From Stichopus chloronotus (lineage: Eukaryota; Echinodermata; Holothuroidea; Aspidochirotida; Stichopodidae), in NCBI GenBank assembly GCA_021234535.1, contig CM037840.1, forward strand, positions 7,119,094 to 7,183,093: a stretch of DNA of 64,000 bases, given 5' to 3'. This document shows positions 1 through 12,100 of the stretch, in pieces. Made by a program: the position numbers and the translations under genes. The notes beneath the pieces are model-generated. The model had not been told where the DNA came from, made no database searches, and was given only the letters and a program-made list of their open reading frames with translations. Within the stretch, counting starts at the first letter, position 1. The number at the start of each line of letters is the position of its first letter.

Positions 1-73
1 AGAATTTGTATGTGGAGTTCCTGAATGTCGTTGTAACACAGTTAAAGGAATTTAAATAGAAGAGTTAATTTGT

Positions 74-2400
74 GATTCCTTGCTTAAGGAATCTATGCGA
101 TAATGATGGCGTGTCTATTTGACTCCTTGGACTTAAAACACGGTATCTCAAGGAGGGAACGGAGTTTTAAACCTCGAAGTAGGTGTGTAGGTATAATTGT
201 ACATGAGTAGATGATCCCTATCGTTTTTTTTTCCCTTGCCGAAGGCATGATATGGCGTGTGTGAGTGTGTGTCCGAATGTGACGTCTTGGCTTGTAAACA
301 CGATATCTCAAAAAGCGAAAGATGCCCAAACCGTTAAACTTGGTGTGTAGGTAGTCCATTGCAAGTAGATGATCCCAATTGTTTTTCATGAAGGTCAAAG
401 GTCTTTTGGGGTAACCAGAGTTGAACGTCTGAAAATTTACCAAGTAATATATCTCAGCAACTAAATGTTACTTAAACTTCATACTTGTGACATGGGTAGA
501 TCTTGATGAGTAGATAATTTCTGTCATTTTTATGGAGGTCAAAGGTCATATGAGGTCAATAGAGGTCATAGATTGAAAACCTTGTAAACATGGTATCTCA
601 ACAAGGGAAAGTTGATGGAACTTCAAGCTTAATGTGTTTGTTGTCCATTGTAAGTAGATGATCCCTATCATTTTTCATGGAGCTCAAATGTCACTTGATG
701 TCACTAGAGGTTGAAATATGAAAACCAATTAGGGAATCTACCCCGGCAGCCACTGATGGTTGCTGGATCTTGGATCTTTAAGCGGTTAATATTGGAAGAC
801 CTTGATGAGCAGACTCATGAGCTCCGTCATTTCTTATGGTCAAAGGTCATGTTGCAGTGGGTCGAGACTATAGTTTGTAAACTTGTAGATTTCGTATCCC
901 ACAAAGAGTAAGTATTTGAACTTCGAAATTTGTATGTATTGTCCTTGGTATTCAATGAATATTGGCAAGGAATCTCAAATTCATTCGACTTCTGTTTTGG
1001 TTTCGATGATAATCGTAACCTTTGTTATCATGCATATATGTGTGTGTGTATGCGTGTGTGTGTGTATGTATGTCGGTGACACCCTACCTTGTAAACACGA
1101 TATCTCAAGAAGGGAAGCTTGGACAGATCTCATATTTGGTGTGTAGGTGTACCATATTGAGACGAAGAAGCGTATTGTTTTTGGTGGGGGTTAAAGGTCA
1201 TTTGGGGTCAACAGGGGTCAGATTGTGAAAACTTTGTAAACACAATATCTCAAGAAGCAAAGCTTGGACAGATCTCATGTTTAATATGTAGGTATACCAC
1301 ATTAAGTATAAGAACCCTATTGTTTTTGGTGGAGGTCAAAGGACATTTGGGGTCAACAGGGGTCAAATTGTGAAAATCTTGTAAACACAATATCTCAAGA
1401 AGCAATGCTTGAACAAATCTCGTGTTTTTATTTGTAGATGTACCACATCAAGTAGAAGAACGCTATTGTTTTTGGTGGAGGGCAAAGGTCATTTGGGGTC
1501 AACAGGGTTAAAATTGTGAAAATATAAGAACAATATTTCAAGAAGGAAAACTTGAACAGATCTCCCAATTAGATTGTAGGTTTATCTCATTGAATTTAAA
1601 AAATTTTCATTTTCTTTAGTGAAGGTCAAACGTCATTTGCCGTCAACAGGGTCACAGTGTGGAATTCTTATAAACATTTTATCTCAAGAAGGGAAGCTTG
1701 GATAGATGTCATATTTTTGTATTTGTATCTCATTTAGCACAAGAACGTTAGTCTTTAATGGAGGTAGAAGGTCATTCCATGTCAGCAAGCGTCAAATTGT
1801 GAACATGTAGATATGATCTCAAGAAAGGAAGCTCGTGCAGATCTCATATTTTATATAAAGCAAATGTTGCTTAATGTGACACATACTAATGCTATTATAT
1901 CAGATTGCGCAAAAAATTCTCTTAATCGGATCATCGAAACCTCAATGCATTTCTGCATTCTTGTTCCCTTTTGTAGTGGTATTAGGCTTATTTTAGGTCA
2001 ACATGGGTCAAACTGTGGAAAATTTTGAAACACAACATCTCAAGAAGGGAAATTGGACTGATCTCGTATGTAATATGTATGTAACCCACCACTACTCAAT
2101 CAGAGTAATAATCATTTTGTTGATATAGGAAAGTTCAGTTATCATTTGGGGTCAACAGTAGTCAAAATACAAAATCTTGTACACAATACCTCAAGAAGGA
2201 AATGCTGGACTGGTACAAAATGTGATATGCTGCAGTGTGCTAAGTTTAAAAGATTCCGATGAGAACGCCAAAGCCGTATTGGAGGGCGGAAGTCAAAGGT
2301 CATTTCATGTCATCATTTTTATCTAGGAAAACCTTGTAAACAATAGTTTTAAAAGGAAAAGTTTGGACTGAGGTCCTATATAGTTTAAAAGCCTAAATGA
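74..2400 (+). repeat. R1 minisatellite (about 145-bp units), cluster 1
   Basis: Diverged tandem units. The motif TATCTCAAG recurs at 1101, 1246 and 1391, giving a period of 145. Each unit holds the order GGTCA-rich block, TTGTAAACAC, GATATCTCAAGAAGG, CAGATCTC, TTGTTTTTGGTGGAGG. It starts with the boundary hairpin GATTCCTTGC/GGAATC (74-93) and includes a TG microsatellite (1036-1070). An exact DR1-like AGGTCAAAGGTCA lies at 536-548. The small ORFs across it are repeat-derived. The units degrade towards 2400. Confidence 0.85.
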
Positions 2401-2975
2401 ACAAATTTAAATACAAGAAGCCTATTATAATGTTCTATTGATGTCCACAAGGATCAAATACATATAACTTTCATAAAATATCTCATAATATAATTAATGG
2501 GTAGTGTACCACATAATGTTTTTTTATGGAGGTTTGAGGTCATTATGGAATGAAGATGTGGTAAATTTGGAAAGTCATAAGCGCTAGTTTTCAAGAAAGC
2601 ATGGATACATCTAATGATTTATTATGTTTGTCATAACCGAATGCTGCGCTTCACTCATGGTTACTTTGATTAGCTATAGTATAGTTGCTTAAATTCTAAC
2701 TGAGCGTCGAAGTCACAGTGCATTCTTGCATTGTGCAGGTGATCTGTCAAACCTGTGTTGCAACATGTAGTTATTAAATGTGTGGTTATATGAGAACAAC
2801 GATGAGCATAATCGAAGCCATGCCAGTTCTGTCAAATGATTAATTTTCTGGGAAAGTTTAAGTTATTACATCGTGCCGTAATCCTTGTATAAATGTTCCT
2901 AATTAGCTACACTGAATTGTTACCTGAAAGTTACCAAGATGTACTATTTCAATTTCTTTTGGTTTGAATTCACAG
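2400..2975. other. Repeat decay zone upstream of UST copy 1 exon
   Basis: Faint traces of R1 fade out by about 2640. The rest is AT-rich sequence with no recognisable exon, including no match to the signal-anchor or stem exons of UST copy 2. Confidence 0.4.
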
Positions 2976-3116
2976 AAAAATATAATGTTTAACAGCGTCC
3001 CGAAATGTGGCAGTAGAACTTTAGTGTGGGTCTTCTGGGATTTCGTTCGTCAATATCAAATGCCCGAGCCGCAATATATTGAATATATGTTGAATATAAA
3101 AGATTACCAGAAATCG
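2976..3116 (+). CDS. UST: UST copy 1, exon with PAPS 5'-phosphosulfate loop
   Basis: 141 nt, phase 0 at both ends. The acceptor is ...ttcacag and the donor is gtaagt after a TCG codon. It encodes NSVPKCGSRTL, the 5'-PSB loop, matching UST NRVGKCGSRT. This is the first exon of the gene that can be recognised in the window. Confidence 0.85.
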
Positions 3117-6100
3117 GTAAGTATATCTATCAATATCTATTGTTTTGTCTATTGAATGTATGCTGCTCAGTACTGGATTACAGTAACAGAACATTATCTA
3201 TCAACGCATTTTATTTTGTCCATCCCAATTGGTTTAATATCTCGTACACTGTAATGGACTACCAGAAATCGTTTTTCCTATCGATCAGTATCCCTCAATG
3301 GTGTTCAGTTCCTTTGCGAAGGGTATCTATGATCTTGATGGTGTCTTTGATGGTCATGTTGTGTGGATGTGTGTGTGTTTGTGACACTTTGCTTTTGTAA
3401 ACACTTCATCTCACGAAAGAAGGGTAACCTTGACTGACCTCATGATGGGTAACTTTCAATAATAATCATATACTTAGCAAGAGGGTTTTCTGTATTGAGT
3501 AGACGATCCCTATCGTTTTCATGCCAATGGTCATTTTATGTAACACAATACAAGAAGGAGTATTATGAGGAATCTCATACTTGGTATACGTAGATTGTTC
3601 CATTTTGAATAAGTGATTTTTGTTCTGTCTGGTTGTAGTCAAAAGTCATGTCAGGTCGCACAGAACTACAAAGGTCAAACCTTGGTAAATTCTGTATCTT
3701 TAGAAGGATAACACTGAGGGATCTCATGTAGGTACGAAGTATGTATGTGATTCATATTTGTTACAATATGTCACACGGCAAAGAATCACTAAGCCTTTTG
3801 ACTCCATGGTTATTCCATTCATATTCATTTCAAGATTGTTAAGTACATGATATTTAGCATGAAGATTAACTAGAGGAATCACCCTATGTAAGCAACTGGT
3901 TACATGATTTCTTTGTAGTTTTGATGAAAACGAGCCATTAATCATGATCGTACATGTGTGTGTGTGTGTTTGTGATGCTTTGCTTGCAAACACGATATCT
4001 CGAAAGCTCAAGTTTGGAATGATGTCATACCTGGTACCGTATGGAATGAATAAAGGAAGCGCATTATTTATGGTGGAGGTCAAAGGTCATCTGAGGTCAG
4101 CAGGGTCAATATACGTAAAAATGAATCAGATAGGCATGTAGTACAATCAACATATGAACGCAACATATAACACACTAAATATTCATAAAGAATGTAGCAA
4201 GCTTTGAGTGAATCATACTTAATATGTTTGTCACTGGAATTGATACACAAACTCTGGTCCGAATTTTGTTCCAAAATTACTACCCAGATGTCGGCTGTCT
4301 CATAGCCTAACTCTGAAGGGTATCCATGCACCAAAACATGATTTCCAGTGGGTCATATGAAGTCATGCATAATACAACATTTTGCTTCACATGCTGATAT
4401 AATACCATGTATCTCACGTAGTAGGGGCAGGACAAGGAGTTGTTCCTAGGCATACATTTTTTTGTATCACTCACAATCAATGTATGTTGGTAATACTTTA
4501 AACAGCATATTTTACAATCGTGTCCTGACATCTTCGGTCTCATAGGCAGTGCGAAGAGTAGTATCGATCATAAGAAGTGCAATATCAAGGTGAAAGTCAA
4601 AGCTTAAACTGAGTTCAGCAAAGATGAAACTGTGAAAACCTTGTGAATTAAAAATCCGAAGATGGAAATATTACCCAGTAATCTCATACACTATGTTGAC
4701 ACTATAAATACAAGAACATTTTGTGTTGAGTGAAAGTCAGAGGTCATTTTAGGTCAGTAGAGGTTAACATATGAAAAACTTGTCAACGCAATATCTCAAG
4801 AGTGCAAGTTCAGTCTGATCAAACTCTGAATACTTTGTAAACACAATATCTCAAGGACGGGAGTCTGGACTGTTCTCAGTACAGATTGGTAAAAGTCAAT
4901 GTTTAATTGAAAAAGAAATTCCGGAATGCAAACTCACACTGATTTCATGTGTATAATGTTTTTCTTTTCGATTTTATTGTGAAATAAAAATACAAGGTTT
5001 CATTGTTCATGCTTATAATGAAACGGAAAGGTATACTTAAAGATTTCATCTTCAAAATTTTATAGTTTCATAAGTTCACATGTTTCATAATTCTTCATCA
5101 AAGTATGATACTCTACATCTAGAAATTCTGAGTATGCAACTGAATCATCCGGAAAAATGTTTACTTTTCATATCAAAAATGAATTCGTTAGCATAGAGTA
5201 ACAAAAAAAAAAGATAACTGGATGATTAATATCTATGTGTCTCTTAGAGAAACTATCGTTATTACTTGCACTGTGCATAAAACATCTTTCCATAACTTAA
5301 TATGTGGCTACTTGCAAAACCAGAATGCAAGGCATTCATACTCGCAAATGGAGGAGGTGCTTAGGTGCACCCATTTAGCAATTCTGATATGGGACTTAAG
5401 ACAGGTAGTTTTGCAGATGGTGAATTTGCTGTAAGGTTTGTCACTTCAATTTCAGAAAAGAATACTGGTAACCCATTGATGAGAGGTGAGGGGCCGGGGC
5501 CTTATTTGCTACAAACTGGAGTGTTTCGAAAAGTATGTCAGTGATACGCCGTGATGATGTTAAAATTGACTTGATCAGTGTACCGGGGAGTGACGTATTA
5601 GCTATTAAGACGTGGACATGTTTAGATTACAAAAAGAAATGTGATATTAACAACCTAGCCATAACTCGGATTAAAATTCACACCTATGATTGGAAATCCA
5701 TTACTTCAAAATTCCTATAATGGCAGTTTCCAGGCCTTGCCTTTTGAAAATTACAGGAGCTCAGTCAACTGCTCTCCTGGGGAGTGTGAGGAGAGCTAAT
5801 TGCTCTCCTTGTTTGGGGTCATGGTAAGTAAGCTAAGCAGTGAGCAGCAGTGAGCACTATCCCTATCCGATGTGAAACTCCTTTCAAGAAATATCACATT
5901 CTGCATGCATGCTGATTGTTTTCATTAACTTCATAAAACTGAAAATATTGTCATCTGAAACCTAAAACAAACACTCAAGCAAAATCAGAAAACATTTTTA
6001 ACAGAGAATGCCATTTAATTTAAACTGAACTTTTATTATTTTCTCCAATCAGAACAATTGCTTTTCAAAGTTGTAATTTTTTTTTCAGCATTTAAAACAA

Positions 6101-9100
6101 CAACTGGTATGGTTAGCAGTATAGAGCTTAGCTAATCTGTGGATTTTCCTGCTAACACAGTAATGCAATCTCAATTCCAGATTGAGAAGCCTGTACAGGT
6201 TCCAAAAGGGGCACAGAAACATCGAATAACTCAATCATAAAAAGTTAAAAACATCCAAAGCTATCACATGTCAGCAACATGTAACAAGGAATAGTTAGCA
6301 CTCAGCAACTGCACCTAGAGAGTAAGACTCCCTTCAAAAAAGCACAAGGATATCATTCATACTAATAACCTTAAGGCTCATCCTCAAACTTAAATTCCTA
6401 AAAAACATTTTCAGAAAAATGATTTCCTTTTTCTATTGTCCATTGGAAGTGTCACTGACCTACACACAGTTTATATGATCATGAATACTATACTTAAATT
6501 AATTTTGCACACAATCACATTTCAGCAGTAAACTAACCACTGAAAATGCAAGTAGTAAATTGTGCCATAGGTCAAATATTATAACAAATACATGTAGCAA
6601 TGCAAAGGTTGGAAAATGAATTCCATTGGTCAAAATTCCATCTTCACAGGACATCCATCACAAAAGTTTTGAAAAATATGAAAAATGAAAACTTTGCACA
6701 ATAATTTGTGATGTCACTCTTCTACTACTCGACTTACATTCTTTGTTTTTTTATGACACCTGACCTTGTACCAAAATGTGATGATTGTCTTAATATTGTA
6801 ATATTATTGACTTGCATGCAAGTCCTTTTTTCACATGGTCTGCAATGAAATCATTTTTTCAAAGTTATATATCATTTTTGTTTGAAAAGGAAGCAAAAGC
6901 AGGTAATGTGATTTGTAGAAGAATGACATCGCAAATTATTGTACAATCAACTATTTCAAATTGGTTGAATAAATTTCAATAAACATTAACCAGAAAACCG
7001 GATGGTGGTGCAATGCATTCACTCTTCAACAGGAATAAAATCAGCAACATCTGGAATATCCTCTAGCGAATACAGGTCACCTTCAACATCTGATTCTTCA
7101 CCACATGATGAGAAGACAGACCCATCATCATCTGAAGAAATGATTTCATCATTATTACTCAATTGGGGGGCAGATGATAATGATTTGGGATTACCTGAAC
7201 ACAAGAAAGAAGCTGCAGAAAGAGATTTCTCAGCTGCGTCCATCTTAAGCTTTCTTCTTGTGCTCATGTACCTTTTCAATGTGGTCTCAATAATTTCCTT
7301 TTTTTCATGTTCAGTCCAAGAGTAGTCATTGACCTTAATGAGTGGGAGATTCCCAATTGTAGCGTGACCTGAGGAATATCGTTTACCAGAAGACAACATG
7401 GCAGTGAGGTGACTGAAACCTGATTCCACAAGGCCATTGGTTGCACCAATGCACATTACCATTTCAACCAAGACACAAATGTTTGGGAAAGATAACTTTC
7501 GATATTGAAATATCTTGGCCCAGAAGGACGAGCATGTCATATTCATATAATAACTATCATGAATTATTCTAAGATCCTTCCATTCTCTGTGTACATTTGA
7601 TTTTTCAAAACCACTGAATTTCAGGGGCTCTTCAAATTTCTCATTTAACTTATCTATGTCAGCGAGATCTAAGTCAACACTTTTCCAATTTGCCGGGTCT
7701 ACCCAATTCATTAGCTTGAACAGCTCACTATTGAATGATTCAAATCTCTGCCTCAAACATTCACAGATCCCCCTCAGACTTGACTTTGCTCCTTTTACTG
7801 CACTGTCTGCTCTGCCTACATGTTTCATGTTTCCAAAAACCAGCGGGACTGTCTCCCTGTTTTCCTCGTTTCGCCTCATGTGGCCTTCCTTGATCACATC
7901 ACAACGGATTTGCTTATCCCCATCTTTCTCTTCAAGATAAAATTTGCCCCCACTAAACTCAATACATTGAACTGGCTGATTTGCAAGTGTCTCTGGATCA
8001 TTTGCCATATCCTGAAGACTGCTGATGGTCATTTGAATTTGTCACTAAACCTCAAATACAAAGACGTCACTACGTTGTAGTCTCAGGGAAAGGACACTAA
8101 CCTTGTCTAGGATGGTTTTGAAATATTTTATTAGAGTAATTTGATGGAGATAAGTTGCTCTGGAAATTGAACATTTTTATAACTGCCAGGGGAGAGATTC
8201 ATATAAGTTTTATTTAACTTCTTCTCTCTCCTTTTCCTTCTCGTATTTCTGTTTTGTATGATCGTTAATTGTTTCTCTTATTTTGACTTTTTATGTTGAT
8301 TTTGTAACCTCATGTTTTGCATCGTTTATATGGAAATAAACCGAACAAAAAACAAACAAATATGCACAGGTGGCCAGGAAACTGAAATCTTGCAGATGCT
8401 TGATAATATTTCTGAATTTAGCATTCAGTGTTCTAATGGTACCATGATTGTGTTTTGCAATTATGTTTTCCAAAGCTTGCCCAAGCAAATAAATTCTGAT
8501 CCCTTTGGCCAAGCTTACAAAAAAAGACCTAGAGTTTGACATAAGACTCTTGCTAGTAGTGACACAAAACGCTATAGGCTCGATATGCCATATACTAATA
8601 CACGTTAGGCTAACGTTAGGGCTGTTGCAAGTAAGAATGAAGAAAAAATGTCACGTACCTAAAAAATTCTCACACATTCCTACACATTTTGTAAACATTG
8701 CTAAGGGATTGTTAGGAGTCTTTTACACATGTCACATTAATATTTGTAGCAAATAACTTCAACTGGATAATTTTGGAGACCTTTGACGATCGATGTTTCT
8801 TCCGTGTTAACCACACGTTACACATGATGTGTTCAAAAAGCAGTAGCCTAACCAGCCATCGTGAGTTCAAATTTTGGTAGAAATGTTCAAGATTTTCGAT
8901 CATCATGACATGACCAGAGCCACTTACCCCCTTCAGCACCTTGAATTAGGTGTACGCCATTTGCTCGCTGCACTTTGACTAAGGTAGCAAAATTACAGAG
9001 TGGAAGGCCATCAACAGCCATCAAGTAAGCTGTTCGGAATAGTCGCCTATATCCATCTTCAGCACTCTTACGCATAGCGCTTTCAATCCTAGGCTGTTTG

Positions 9101-12100
9101 CGAAGAGGCTCCCCCAGCCCATCTTCTCCATCACGTCCTGTCACATCATCGGTGCTACGGCGGGTATTAACAGTTTCATTTTCCAATCGTTCGTAGCTTA
9201 AACCTACTTCATGCGCCAGACTATCGTTGAGATGGCGACAAACAGTATGTTTTGTTACATAGTTCGCCCCTTCAGCAAACTTGCGTATCTCTGCCTTTGC
9301 CCAGCCTTTCAGACGAGAATCACTTTCAATTTTTTGTATATGCTTCTCGCAAATCTTACACCAGACAAATTCGACGATGTCACCATCAGTAGGCCATTGA
9401 AGAAAGGTTTTTAGTTTGACAGCGGGCATTTTATTGAATGAAAATAAGAACAAACCGGCCTCGCACGGCAACGTTCTTTGGAATGGAAAATGTACGTATG
9501 CCTAGAGCCACCATGCATATGATACCGCATGTGTACTGTTGTGCATGCATGTGCTGTGCATATATGCCTAGCCTAAAAAAAAACGGCCACACATGCATGC
9601 ATCTCGTATCGTAGGCCGGCTATAAGCCTGCCAAAAGTTACTGTATAAGTACCTATACCTATGCGCAGTGTTTACATGGACCATTTAGAAGTCTATATGC
9701 GTTATCTTTCTGCTTGTTAATAATGCACGTGCACCTGTACAGTGAGCAACACTAGGCATGGAAACGGCAATACATTCGTGTGTACTGTCAGTGTATGTAT
9801 GTCACCATTACTACTCTTGGCGGGAAATCGAGGAGCGCGTTCAATTGAGCTCCTCGGGTGGAATTTACGAGCGCTATGGAGCGCGAGCGCGATCGCGCCC
9901 GTCAAAAGGCAAGCACTGAGTTTCACTTTTCCGTACTTCTTTACCGGTTCCTTGATATGGTTCGGCGGTAGGCCTAGTGCTTATTGTTCGCTAGCTTCAA
10001 CCGGGTAAGGCACATACGTGATCATGCTTGCATAAGCCATCTTTGTCTCATGTAATGAGCTCTGAGGGTAAAGAGACAACTAGCAGTCTTTCATTGTGCT
10101 ACTCTCTCATCCGAGACCAGTCTTTACATTCCAACCTGTCTCAGTCTAAATTTCAAGAAAATAAACACTCTCAAGTCTCTCACTCCTCCTGCTTTGGTAG
10201 TTTGGTAGGACTACGCTGAGCTGATATTCATTTATTATACGGTTGCTCAAAGGAAACGTATGTTGTCTTATAAGAGTGCTAGTAGGCCTATGTGTGGCGG
10301 GAGGATAAGGACCTCTCTATAAAGAACAACGGTTTACGAAAAAAAAAACTTAATAAATATCAATAAAATACACTACAAAAATCACTAGTTATTACATGCA
10401 GTTCAGAAAAACCCTGCGCACGCGCTGAAGACGCCAATCAGCATAACTACCGTTACACATCAAAATCTCGAAATGTCCTTTCCGAGCTACGGTAGCATTC
10501 AATGTCCACAACCTTGGCTAATAGCCTGACTATTATTACTCCAAATTCACAACTGTATCATATGTCGGGTCACGTGTGTACCGGCAAAGCAAGCGCCTGT
10601 TTACAAGGGAAATCCAAGTTTCAGTTGAAACTCCTGGGCCCGAAGATAACTACGCAGTTAGTATTGCGCAATTTTTCCATCCGGGCGACTTCGTTATCTT
10701 ATCCGTTCACTGTACCTCAACCTGCTGGAAGTCTTCAATTACGAAGAAAATAAAACGTAACTCTGTAGTTTGTCGTTCTTTTCTTAAGTATAGTTGATCT
10801 ATTTTAAGGAGAGTTTACTCGTACAATTTGTTGAACATAATAACACAATAAAAAATTACTTACATAAATCGTTCAAACGTTTCAAAACATGAACAGATGA
10901 GGGTGTAAGCTTTTCCTAAAGTAACAGCTATCGACAAAAAACATAGAAAGGCCGCTTAAGAACGTGATGCAGTCGTTCCATGAACCGTGCAATCAAAAAA
11001 ATCTGTCAAGGAAAACCCCTCAAAGTGCACTAAAGCTAGTGACGCCTTAAATACATTTACTCTATTTATTACTAACATCTATTAATCTACAAACACTTAT
11101 AGATTAACAAAATTGACAAGACACAGAATAAAAACACTGTGACAAGTCCATTCGCTCGTAAAAAGGAGAAAAAAAAAAGATGGGTCAGAATTTTCTTAAA
11201 TTACAAAACAGACACGCAGGAGAATCAGCAACTGTTATAACTTGTTTTATCATCTCATCCCTGTACGTAGAGCACTCTGAGGAGATATTGTACTTACTTG
11301 AGCGGTTAAACTCGCCAAAATAACACTTAAATGATTGATAGCCCACCTTACACCTCTTGTAGTATTCAACCGAAACTTGGAGGGTCAGTAGTCCTTACGT
11401 GGGGGTACCTCATGTTATACTAATGACATGGATCGGGATAACACTGGTGAGAATTAAGGGGTGCCCAAATGTGTGTGCGTGTGTGTGTACAATCGAACTT
11501 GTGTCACGATCCCCTCCTAGACGGTTAAATGTCAAACTTGGTGGGTACGTGTATTGGTATGTCGTATAGTGTCCAATGACGTCATAGATCAAAGGTCACA
11601 GGTCATGAAACGAAAAAGACATTTTTAGCATTATCTCAATGTCTGAATATCCTAGAGTGATAAAACACCATGTATAGTAAGTAGACATTACGAGCATTTT
11701 TTTTAAATACTGATATCGTCAGCAGGTCAAAGATCACGTGATTAAAGGTCAAATCGGCAAAATGTTTTAAAAAGTGTTACGATCTCCCCCTAGGCGATAA
11801 GTCCGGATGAAGTGAAGAAAATATTGAACCACGTGTAACGCGCTTTTCAGGGCATTCAAAGGATTCACAGTGACACGGCGTGCGGATATGAGGAATACCC
11901 GCGTTTTCTGGGATACTTCTGACATGCGATATCTAGGCACATGTGTACGTACGTGCATGCAAGTATTTGTGCCGTTTGACTCTTACGCGGTGCATTGCAG
12001 TACTAGATCATTACGTAACTTGCATATTCAGCACTTCTTCGACAACAAGCAATCTGAATCACTGATGAAGTATACAGCTCAGCGTACTTCGGGAGTACAG

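Noticed and set aside
93..443. 116-codon minus-strand ORF with His/Thr run
   Set aside because: It lies entirely in R1 minisatellite. The same peptide pattern appears at 44297-44506 in another R1 cluster, and the His/Thr run is the translated CA repeat.
74..2400. R1 cluster as a CRISPR-like array
   Set aside because: Units are about 145 bp and diverge along their whole length; there is no alternation of identical short repeats with unique spacers, and the genome is eukaryotic.
8291..8939. Minus-strand ORFs in the gap of the hAT-derived gene
   Set aside because: Examined as candidates for the missing catalytic core; neither the 83- nor the 75-codon frame shows hAT core motifs.
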